Source of the DNA: Balneolaceae bacterium
Lineage (GTDB): Bacteria; Bacteroidota; Rhodothermia; Balneolales; Balneolaceae
Length of the DNA: 64,000 bases
Direction: 5' to 3'
Assembly: GCA_020832285.1 (NCBI GenBank)
Contig: JAFIFB010000052.1
Coordinates: 1-64,000, forward strand
Made by a program: the position numbers and the translations under genes. Positions 48,807 to 55,709 of this stretch are shown here, piece by piece. Under the pieces are notes generated by a model. The model saw nothing but the letters and a program-made list of their open reading frames with translations. It made no database searches and was not told where the DNA came from. Numbering within the stretch: position 1 is the stretch's first letter; the number at the start of each line of letters is the position of its first letter.

Positions 48807-49903
48807 GCCAAACCGACTTTTATGATGTCGCCGTCCTGGGAGCTGGCCTGGCAGGACTCTCAGTCGCTGATTCCGTACTCGAACGGGGACAAAGCTGTGC
48901 CATTGCAGATCCATCAGGTGCAGGCGGAGGAGCTTCCGGTGCACCGATGATGCTCGCAAATCCTGCTGCAGGAAGAAGGGCCAAAAAAACCTGGCGCGCA
49001 GATGATTGCCTGGATCATCTTACAAATATTCTGAATAAAATTTCTGAAAATAAACGTAGGCGAATATTTGAACAAAACGGAGTATTACGTCCGGCATTGA
49101 CCGAAAAAATAGCCCGTGATTTTGAACGCTCCCTTGAAAAATATGAGTGGACTGACGGCTGGGTTGAATGGATTCCCAAAAAAGAATTTGAAGAACAATA
49201 TCCTTTTTTTGACGAGCATTTTGGTGGCCTTCATATCAAAAAAGCCTTCACTGTTCGAGGTGAAGAATTCACAAAACTTTTTTTGGATAATCTTAAAAAC
49301 AGGGGATGCCATTCCATCTCTTCGGGTTACACAGAACTGTATGATACTGGCAACCGGTGGAACATTCACTTTCAGAATGGATCGCAGATCAGCGCAACAC
49401 AACTGATCGATGCCACTGGATATCATCAGCTTCGATCCGGCAGATGGGATTTTTTACCCCTCCATCCCGTGAAAGGCCAGACCGCCACGTTTCATTTTGA
49501 CGAACCTCTGCCGCTGCGCCACTCCGTTTCCAGCCTGGGATACATGGCATATATGAACAGTTCGCCTGATACTCTGACCACAGGCAGCACCTATGAACAC
49601 AATTTCGATCACCTTCAGCCCGATGATGAAGGTCTCTCCTACCTGAAAGGAAAATTAAACCGTACCCTATCCGGTTTTTCTGATCGTGCAATTTCTGTGG
49701 ATCAATGGGCATCGGTGCGTGTAACGGTGCCCGATAAAAAGCCGGTCATCGGAGCCCACCCTCACAAGCCACGCTTATGGTTTTTCGGTGCACTCGGCTC
49801 CAAAGGCCTGCTTATGAGCCGCTACCTTGCCGACATGCTGACTCGTTCCCTTTTTGATAATGAAATTATAGCAGATAGCGTCTCCATCCGAAGACTTTTT
49901 TAA
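48803..49903 (+). CDS. FAD-dependent oxidoreductase (DAO fold, MnmC-C-like)
   Basis: The start is taken at GTG 48803, overlapping the pncA stop as GTGA (366 residues). An upstream frame start inside pncA is less likely, because the FAD motif DVAVLGAGLAGLSVADSVLERGQSCAIAD would then sit unusually far in. The dinucleotide fold, a substrate domain, and the C-terminal motif GALGSKGLLMSRYLADMLTRSLF are visible. The layout resembles the C-terminal oxidase domain of MnmC (tRNA wobble modification) or a DadA-like amine oxidase. Coupling to pncA is not explained by either. Confidence 0.8.
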   Translation: MSQTDFYDVAVLGAGLAGLSVADSVLERGQSCAIADPSGAGGGASGAPMMLANPAAGRRAKKTWRADDCLDHLTNILNKISENKRRRIFEQNGVLRPALTEKIARDFERSLEKYEWTDGWVEWIPKKEFEEQYPFFDEHFGGLHIKKAFTVRGEEFTKLFLDNLKNRGCHSISSGYTELYDTGNRWNIHFQNGSQISATQLIDATGYHQLRSGRWDFLPLHPVKGQTATFHFDEPLPLRHSVSSLGYMAYMNSSPDTLTTGSTYEHNFDHLQPDDEGLSYLKGKLNRTLSGFSDRAISVDQWASVRVTVPDKKPVIGAHPHKPRLWFFGALGSKGLLMSRYLADMLTRSLFDNEIIADSVSIRRLF

Positions 49904-49998
49904 CTTTTTATTTCAGGTGTAATCAGGAAAAGTTGACGAACCAAATTTTTTTCTCTATTGTCAACCTGTAAACTAATTAACCTGAATATCATCACCTT

Positions 49999-51354
49999 AT
50001 GTCTGCCACATTTCTGCTCTCCCTCACTGTCGTAAGTATTCTGTTTCTGCTGATTCTTATTATTTATTTCAGGATGCAAGCCTTTATTGCTCTGCTGGTT
50101 GTAAGCCTGATTGTGGCAATTGTGGGCGGGATTCCCGTCGAGGATGTGATTGACACCATTCAGGAAGGGATGGGCGGCATTCTGGGATATATCGCTGTTG
50201 TGATCGGCATTGGCACAATGGTGGGTGAAATCCTTCGTGTATCGGGTGGAGCCAAACAGATTGCCAGCACCATTCTGAAAAGCTTCGGTGAACGGAAAGC
50301 TCCATGGGCCCTCTCCCTTATTGGGCTGATTGTGGCAATTCCCGTCTTTTTTGAGGTTGCGCTCCTCCTTTTCATACCGCTGGTGTACGATCTGACCCGC
50401 CGGACCGGAAAATCGATTCTGAAATACGGTATTCCGCTTGTAGCAGGTATTGCCGTGGCCCACGCCTTTATCCCTCCAACTCCCGGCCCTGTAGCTGTTG
50501 CTGCACTGATAGGTGCCGACCTCGGCTGGGTAATTCTCTTCGGTTTAATTGCCGGAATTCCCTCAGCCATTGTAGGTGGTATCTTTTTTGGCAAATATAT
50601 CGGAGATAAGATCAAGCTGGGTGTTCCTGATTTTATCCTCGAACAGGATGATGACGATACTGTGGATACAAGCCTCACAAAAATTCCGGGTTTCGCAATT
50701 TCCGTAACGGTCATCATCGTACCACTTGTACTGATTCTGCTGAACACCGCTTCCGGATTTTTCTTTGAAGAAGGCAGCACCGCATACCACTGGATGTCGT
50801 TCATTGGTCATCCCTTTACCGCCCTAACCATCGCCTGCCTGATGGCATTTTATTTCCTGGGAACACGGCTCGGTTTCACTCGTGATCAGGTTCAGGAAGT
50901 GGCCACCAAATCGATGCAGCCGGTGGGTATGATCATTCTGCTGACCGGAGCAGGCGGCGTTTTTGGAAGAGTTTTGGTTTCTGCAGGAGTTGGGGATGTT
51001 TTGGTTGATGTAATGTCAGACACTGCACTTCCTATCGTTCTCTTTGCATTTCTTGTTGCCACGGTGATTCGGGTTGCACAGGGTTCGGCAACCGTTGCAA
51101 TGGTTACCTCTGCCGGACTTATCGCGCCCATCATTGAAACCGTCGGCTACTCCGCTCCACTCGTCGGATGTGTAACCATTGCTATTGCCTGTGGTGCGAC
51201 TGTGCTTTCACATGTAAACGACTCAGGATTCTGGCTCGTGAAGGAATTTTTCGGTATGACGGAAAAACAGACCCTGATGTCATGGACAGTGATGGAAACA
51301 ATTATTGGTGTGACGGGCGTAACGATTATACTGATTATTAGCTTGTTTCTGTAG
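49999..51354 (+). CDS. GntP-family gluconate:H+ symporter
   Basis: This is a 451-residue permease with 12-14 membrane helices and GntP hallmarks: MGGILGYIAVVIGIGTMVGEILRVSGGAKQIA, KYGIPLVAGIAVAHAFIPPTPGPVAVAALIGADLG, VIRVAQGSATVAMVTSAGLIAPI and TIAIACGATVLSHVNDSGFWLVKEFFGMT. It probably imports gluconate or a related sugar acid. No gluconate kinase or catabolic gene is adjacent; the wrecked GMC dehydrogenase at 33.7 kb is too far away to be linked. Confidence 0.92.
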   Translation: MSATFLLSLTVVSILFLLILIIYFRMQAFIALLVVSLIVAIVGGIPVEDVIDTIQEGMGGILGYIAVVIGIGTMVGEILRVSGGAKQIASTILKSFGERKAPWALSLIGLIVAIPVFFEVALLLFIPLVYDLTRRTGKSILKYGIPLVAGIAVAHAFIPPTPGPVAVAALIGADLGWVILFGLIAGIPSAIVGGIFFGKYIGDKIKLGVPDFILEQDDDDTVDTSLTKIPGFAISVTVIIVPLVLILLNTASGFFFEEGSTAYHWMSFIGHPFTALTIACLMAFYFLGTRLGFTRDQVQEVATKSMQPVGMIILLTGAGGVFGRVLVSAGVGDVLVDVMSDTALPIVLFAFLVATVIRVAQGSATVAMVTSAGLIAPIIETVGYSAPLVGCVTIAIACGATVLSHVNDSGFWLVKEFFGMTEKQTLMSWTVMETIIGVTGVTIILIISLFL

Positions 51355-51461
51355 GCAGCCAAATATTAAGTAAGCTCTTTGTGTGGGTTTGGACCCAGGT
51401 AAACTTATGTTCTTTATAGCTCATTTAACTTTAACTCTGATCTTTAAAAAACTTAAAATTA

Positions 51462-51872
51462 TCAATAAAGGAAATGCCTTCCCCTGGATTCATTTTTGAT
51501 AAATCCAGTGCCTTTTAAATTAAAAATCGATTTAGCTACTTCTATTAAATACTGGTCTCTGATTTCTGAATCACTATCCTTCAAATTATTGTGGAAAAAT
51601 TGGAATGAATCCAGTGTATTAGCGCGGTGTTTGTTTACTGTATGCAAATGTTTATGGATTGTGAATTGCTTAAAACAAAAGCGCATTCCAAACAATAATA
51701 ATCCAAGTAATATCAACCTTTTCAAATAAAAGGGTATAAGAGCTTGAGTATATGTTATACTATCAATACCCATTGCTTTAATAGCTTCTATATCATCTTG
51801 TACAGAGGCTGTATCAGGAATGAAAAAGTTCAGGTATAAAAAACTTTTTGCAGAATAGATGCAATTTTTCAT
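51462..51872 (-). CDS. Small membrane protein coupled to the DUF4065 antitoxin
   Basis: This 136-residue protein has one or two hydrophobic segments (about 43-66, ALIPFYLKRLILLGLLLFGMRFCF). A C-terminal helical region follows: FTIHKHLHTVNKHRANTLDSFQFF continuing to EVAKSIFNLKGTGFIK. That end matches a pattern I know from larger membrane-linked proteins next to defence genes (HL..N.HRA.AL.TF...... A..IF....TGY). It appears to be a minimal or 5'-trimmed version. Its ATG overlaps the antitoxin stop by 4 bp, so it is made with it. It could be a second toxin or an effector; no function is established. Confidence 0.5.
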   Translation of the reverse strand: MKNCIYSAKSFLYLNFFIPDTASVQDDIEAIKAMGIDSITYTQALIPFYLKRLILLGLLLFGMRFCFKQFTIHKHLHTVNKHRANTLDSFQFFHNNLKDSDSEIRDQYLIEVAKSIFNLKGTGFIKNESRGRHFLY

Positions 51873-52855
51873 CTTTTCGGATACTTCAATATAAAAGCGT
51901 AATTATAATCAATAAGATTTTGCTCATCCTTGTTTTCTAACCAGGCAGCTTCTTCGTGTGAGATATTAATTAAATCATCTGTTTTCATTGATCCCAACGA
52001 TTCTTTCACCATTAAAAGAGTCTTCCTCTCTTCAGCCGTCAACACATTTAATACATCGCTATTGGAACTTGAAATAAATCTTTCTCCTTCTCTTTCCGGA
52101 AACTTAACCAGCTCTATACTAAAAGCCCCTTTTTCCGCTCCAAACTCAAAAAGCGAACCGTATCTATGAGGAACCGGCCCCATTGGAATTGCTTGATAGG
52201 ATGTTCCACTTATGGACTGCCCATATTGTTTAAAATGGCAGAAATCTGAATAAAACAATAGTTTGCAGAGCTTAACTTTGAAAAAGTTAGAGTTGAGAGC
52301 CATCAATGCAATCATAGCATTTAACTTTTCAATAGAAGGTGCTTTATAGCCTGTAAACTCATTCGGTTCCTGATGCCTGAACAACCAACTAAATAGCTTT
52401 TCATTATTTGAATACGCAGCCTTCGCACACTTTATATACTTCTCTTTCTGCTTTACAGTTAAACTATCGCAATCATTTACCAGATCAATAAAAAGACTTG
52501 GCTTTGATGCTATGGAAATCAATTTTGCATTAGCTAACTGTGGCACATCTCCATTCTCATAATTTCTGAACGTATTTGGTCCAAAACCAAGAATTTCAGC
52601 CATCTTAGTTTGATTTACCCTATACTTTTCCCGGATATTTTTTATTTCTTCAGGAAAAGGAATGTTGTGCTTTTTTCTATATGCACTATGCAACAGATGC
52701 ATATTCAATTCATCAATATCACGGGTTGTAAATTCTTTGCCCGTATCAACACATTTATAGTTGTTGTATGATATGGTGAACTTTTCACCACGGAATTCCA
52801 ATTCTTCATTATTAATCTGGCGTATCACTTCGCCACCTGTGTATGGACTTTTCAT
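51869..52855 (-). CDS. Antitoxin: MqsA-like N-terminus, HTH and DUF4065/Panacea domain
   Basis: The 328-residue protein has three parts. Residues 1-60 resemble the MqsA/YgiT zinc-finger domain, but the cysteines are replaced (MKSPYTGGEV instead of MKCPxCG). Residues about 60-115 form an Xre-type HTH (IREKYRVNQTKMAEILGFGPNTFRNYENGDVPQ). Residues about 175-300 are the DUF4065/SocA/Panacea domain (LNAMIALMALNSNFFKVKLCKLLFYSDFCHFKQYGQSISGTSYQAIPMGPVPHRYGSLFE). It should neutralise the MqsR-like toxin 9 bp upstream and repress the operon. Without its cysteines, the N-terminal domain cannot bind zinc in the usual way. Confidence 0.85.
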   Translation of the reverse strand: MKSPYTGGEVIRQINNEELEFRGEKFTISYNNYKCVDTGKEFTTRDIDELNMHLLHSAYRKKHNIPFPEEIKNIREKYRVNQTKMAEILGFGPNTFRNYENGDVPQLANAKLISIASKPSLFIDLVNDCDSLTVKQKEKYIKCAKAAYSNNEKLFSWLFRHQEPNEFTGYKAPSIEKLNAMIALMALNSNFFKVKLCKLLFYSDFCHFKQYGQSISGTSYQAIPMGPVPHRYGSLFEFGAEKGAFSIELVKFPEREGERFISSSNSDVLNVLTAEERKTLLMVKESLGSMKTDDLINISHEEAAWLENKDEQNLIDYNYAFILKYPKR

Positions 52856-52864
52856 GATTTCCTC

Positions 52865-53218
52865 CTATTTAAATGGAAAATTCATTGGATGTTCTGCGAT
52901 ATGGAATGAAATACAAATCACAGAGCTGTTTGATTTCCCCAGTGTTATTTTGATATAGATCTCTTGATTTTTAACAAGCTTACCGAAAACATACATTTCG
53001 GAATCACCCCCAAAAAACTCTTCCGGCTTTGGCCCTTCAGAGTAATCTTTAACGGAAAGATTTTTGATGATATCATCCCGTTCAAACGGTTTTAGTTCAA
53101 GTGTAGCTAATGTTTGTACATTTTTTGGCCGGTCATCCTCATAAATTATATCGTAGATGTTGGCTTTTACCTTCAATCGTTCTAAAAACGACGCTACTTC
53201 TTCTTTTGTTGTGATCAT
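52865..53218 (-). CDS. MqsR-family toxin
   Basis: This 117-residue protein has an RelE/MqsR-like fold: KPFERDDIIKNLSVKDYSEGPKPEEFFGGDSEMYVFGKLVKNQEIYIKITLGKSNSSVICISFHIAEHP. It aligns by eye with MqsR (ADELGLDF...LSESDFYKS...TIWQDVYRPRLVTGQVYLKITVIHDVLIVSFK). MqsR is an mRNA endonuclease. It is the first gene of the operon, with the antitoxin second, the MqsRA order. The start is ATG 53218 after an A+T-rich upstream region. Confidence 0.75.
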   Translation of the reverse strand: MITTKEEVASFLERLKVKANIYDIIYEDDRPKNVQTLATLELKPFERDDIIKNLSVKDYSEGPKPEEFFGGDSEMYVFGKLVKNQEIYIKITLGKSNSSVICISFHIAEHPMNFPFK

Positions 53219-53221
53219 TTA

Positions 53222-53276
53222 CAACTTTATAGTTGAATATATAAATATTTACCATATGATGACAACTATATGGTTT
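53222..53276. promoter_or_regulatory. Two operator-like repeats before the MqsR-like toxin
   Basis: CAACTTTATAGTTG (53222-53235, perfect 5-bp arms) and CAACTATATGGTTT (53263-53276) match the same pattern and lie 41 bp apart, directly upstream of the toxin ATG. Residues 53251-53274 also form ACCATAT...ATATGGT. These are likely binding sites for the HTH domain of the antitoxin. Confidence 0.5.
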
Positions 53277-53307
53277 ATTTTTACACTTTTTTGTTTATTA
53301 CAGCCTC

Positions 53308-55017
53308 TCAACTCCCCTCCAAAACCTCCCCAACCAACCCCTTCACCAACCGCTCATTCACCTGCTGCCGCTGCTCCAATTGGGCTTTGAACCGGTCGCA
53401 GATGGCAAAGAGCTCTTCGATGCGCTGGACGATGCGGTGTTGCTCTTCGAGTGGGGGAAGGGGAAATAACAGGTTACTTAATTTTGTAGCATTTACATTT
53501 GGTTGCCCAGTTCCTGATGTACTTTCGTATAGCTGGTTCCAATACAAATTGGTATTCAAATATTTGTAGATGTATTCTGAGGTATTGGTAAATGTTGGTA
53601 TAAACCTAATGAGATAAGAAGCAAATACTGCTAAATAATTTACTTCATAAATTAAAAATGACTTACCAACTGTACCACCGGTTCGAGCAATAATTAAATC
53701 ACCACTTTGTAACTCATATTTGGAAATTTCATCTTCTTTGATTGAACATCCAGGTGTATTATCCCAATCAACAGATCCATCTTGGATATCAGTTATTCTC
53801 AAAAATTTCGGTTCTGAAATATCAAAGTCAGCACTCTCTGTATATCCGTAATGAACATCATTAGCTGTATTTCCTAACCTTGTCCAAGTCCAACTCTCCG
53901 GCACCTCAAACGGAATTTCTCTTTCATCAACAGGTGGCAGATCTTTAGGCTTTCGAATCTCACCCTCCTCAAAAAGCCGTTGTTTCTCCGCCTCAATCTT
54001 TTTAAGGAGCTCGAAAGCAGATTCGTCGTTCGGGTCCTGGAATACGAGCCTGCCACGTACGGCCTCATTCAGGATGTTCTTTTTGAGGTTGTCGATTGCC
54101 TCCGGGGTGTGGTAGAGAGTCTCGAAATTGGAGGTGATGAAGTTCCAGGCGGTTTTGGAGGCTTCGGCATCCGGGGCTTGCTGTACCTCGGTATTGACCG
54201 CCAACTGCAATTTCTCATCCAGATTGGTTTGCCGATCCATCTTATCTTCCAGTTCATCTACTTCTGCGAACAGGGATTCAATTTTTTGAACAATGCGGTG
54301 TTGTTCATTTGACGGTGGAAGAGGAAAGGGACGATGCTCAAAATAACCTTTAGGAACCCTTTGATGTCCAGCTGTACCAGTCATTTCTTCAACTCCTTGA
54401 TTAACAAAATCAGGAGTTTTTAGAAAAGCATATACATATTCAGGAATTAATCCATCAATAACTGATCTGAAAATATAAAGTTCAGTTGTTCCTGCACCAA
54501 TGCCATTGGCAAGGTTTCTAAAAATTGCAGCTTTCCCATTTTGGAAACAGGGTGTAATTTTTGCTAAACCGACATCATTTTCAGCGAAATGAGTATATCC
54601 GGATTTTATTTCCTTCCATTTTCTTGTTTCTGAATCATGCATTTCCATAAATCCTTCAGAAATCAAACTCATAGAAATGAATGAAGTATCCAAATCATCT
54701 TTGGCGTCATTACGTGGATTTATCACCCCAGCTTCATTTAAATTTGTCCAAACCCAATTATTTGGAATTTCGAATGGATAATCACTTTCTGAAACCTGTT
54801 TAACTTTTTTGGGTTTACGAATTTCATCTTCCTCATAAAGTCGCTGTTTCTCAACTTTAATCTTCTTCAACAACTCCGAAGCCGGTTCATCATTCGGATC
54901 TTGGGGAACCAGTTTACCGCGTACAGCAAGACCAAGGATGAGGGAGCGGAGTTCGGTGAGTCCTTCGGCTGTGTCTATAACAACGTTAAATTCTTGGAGA
55001 AGGTCGGTTAGGTTCAT
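53308..55017 (-). CDS. hsdS: Type I restriction-modification specificity subunit
   Basis: HsdS sets the DNA target of the methylase and nuclease. The 569-residue protein is two tandem halves. Each half has an N-terminal linker (LVPQDPNDEPASELLKKIKVEKQRLYEE at the first, LVFQDPNDESAFELLKKIEAEKQRLFEE at the second), a target recognition domain (about 85-240 and 360-510) and a coiled-coil spacer (LPPSNEQHRIVQKIESLFAEVDELEDKM, LPPLEEQHRIVQRIEELFAICDRFKAQL). The start ATG overlaps the DUF559 stop (ATGA), so the two are coupled. It is the last gene of the R-M unit. Confidence 0.94.
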   Translation of the reverse strand: MNLTDLLQEFNVVIDTAEGLTELRSLILGLAVRGKLVPQDPNDEPASELLKKIKVEKQRLYEEDEIRKPKKVKQVSESDYPFEIPNNWVWTNLNEAGVINPRNDAKDDLDTSFISMSLISEGFMEMHDSETRKWKEIKSGYTHFAENDVGLAKITPCFQNGKAAIFRNLANGIGAGTTELYIFRSVIDGLIPEYVYAFLKTPDFVNQGVEEMTGTAGHQRVPKGYFEHRPFPLPPSNEQHRIVQKIESLFAEVDELEDKMDRQTNLDEKLQLAVNTEVQQAPDAEASKTAWNFITSNFETLYHTPEAIDNLKKNILNEAVRGRLVFQDPNDESAFELLKKIEAEKQRLFEEGEIRKPKDLPPVDEREIPFEVPESWTWTRLGNTANDVHYGYTESADFDISEPKFLRITDIQDGSVDWDNTPGCSIKEDEISKYELQSGDLIIARTGGTVGKSFLIYEVNYLAVFASYLIRFIPTFTNTSEYIYKYLNTNLYWNQLYESTSGTGQPNVNATKLSNLLFPLPPLEEQHRIVQRIEELFAICDRFKAQLEQRQQVNERLVKGLVGEVLEGS

Positions 55018-55619
55018 GCTCTGTCTCCTTTCTTTTCCACCTCTCCCCGGCCCTCTCCTCGAGGAGAGGGAGTGGACTTTGTTGCTTTAGTAGATGGTTG
55101 AGTAGAATCTGAAGATTGACTGCGAAAGCCGCTCTCTTCATGGAGTTGGGTTTGGGGAGAGGTAGATTTGAGGGTGATTACAGTTTTCTTCAATTTCTTT
55201 AATACTCCATCTATATCATTCATAATTTCTTCATTGGTGAATCTGATCACGGTAACTCCATACCGTTTGAACTCTTTGGTTCTTTCTTTATCGTAATATT
55301 TACTGTCTGCCTCGTTATGATATTCTCCGTCAGCTTCGATTACCAGCCGTAGTTCGTGGCAATAAAAATCTACAATGAATTCAAGAAGTGGATGTTGTCG
55401 TCTAAATTTTAGATTCAAAAACCGGCGGGCACGTAAATGTTGCCAAAGCACTTTTTCTGCATCAGTCATTTCTCGGCGAAGCTGCCGGGCATACTTGAAC
55501 TGATGTGGTTCGGCACCTGCGTGAAGGGGAATTTTTGGTGGTTTCTTGCCATTTTCGGCCTCTCCCCCGGCCCCTCTCCCGCCAGAGAGGGGAGTGCTAT
55601 TTTTAGAATTATCTGCCAT
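55014..55619 (-). CDS. DUF559 endonuclease-like protein with repeat-encoded tails
   Basis: This 201-residue protein has a compact DUF559 core at about 45-147 (REMTDAEKVLWQHLRARRF, FRRQHPLLEFIVDFYCHELRLVIEADGEYH, DKERTKEFKRYGVTVIRFTNEEI), a Vsr-like PD-(D/E)xK nuclease fold with Asp84 and Glu95/Asp97 as candidate catalytic residues. The N-terminal and C-terminal tails are low-complexity (TPLSGGRGAGGEAE, STPSPRGEGRGEVE) because they are translated from palindromic DNA repeats at 55559-55596 and 55037-55074. It sits between hsdM and hsdS and may be a passenger. Its stop overlaps the hsdS start by 4 bp. Confidence 0.85.
   Translation of the reverse strand: MADNSKNSTPLSGGRGAGGEAENGKKPPKIPLHAGAEPHQFKYARQLRREMTDAEKVLWQHLRARRFLNLKFRRQHPLLEFIVDFYCHELRLVIEADGEYHNEADSKYYDKERTKEFKRYGVTVIRFTNEEIMNDIDGVLKKLKKTVITLKSTSPQTQLHEESGFRSQSSDSTQPSTKATKSTPSPRGEGRGEVEKKGDRA
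55037..55074 (+). repeat. Palindromic repeat A (forward), at the 3' end of the DUF559 gene
   Basis: A CACCTCTCCCCGG head is followed by the perfect palindrome CCCTCTCCTCGAGGAGAGGG (55051-55070). It belongs to the same family as copies B, C and D, and it codes for the C-terminal tail of the DUF559 protein on the minus strand. Confidence 0.85.
55131..55163 (-). repeat. Degenerate repeat D (reverse), partner of A
   Basis: GGGTTTGGGGAGAGGT (55148-55163) is the reverse of the repeat head. The stem before it (CTCTCTTCATGGAGTT) is an imperfect copy of the palindrome. It is oriented opposite to A and lies 56 bp from it, so A and D form a facing pair. Confidence 0.65.
55559..55596 (+). repeat. Palindromic repeat B (forward), at the 5' end of the DUF559 gene
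   Basis: The CCTCTCCCCCGG head is followed by stem CCCCTCTC (55571-55578), loop CCGCCA and stem GAGAGGGG (55585-55592). It codes for the N-terminal tail of the DUF559 protein. Confidence 0.8.
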
Positions 55620-55671
55620 AAAAATGAATCATTCAATTAACTCAAAAAGAAGTATGCACAAGAGTACTTCA

Positions 55672-55705
55672 GCCCTCTCCTTGAGGAGAGGGTTTGGGAG
55701 AGGTG
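55672..55705 (-). repeat. Palindromic repeat C (reverse), partner of B
   Basis: CCCTCTCCTTGAGGAGAGGG (55673-55692) is a near-perfect palindrome followed by TTTGGGAGAGGTG. It is oriented opposite to B and lies 75 bp from it, just past the hsdM stop, forming the second facing pair. Confidence 0.85.
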
Positions 55706-55709
55706 AAAT

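Noticed and set aside
51354-51470. Left attachment site matching the tRNA-Ser 3' end
   Set aside because: No copy of the tRNA 3' sequence is present at the left border of the accessory block.
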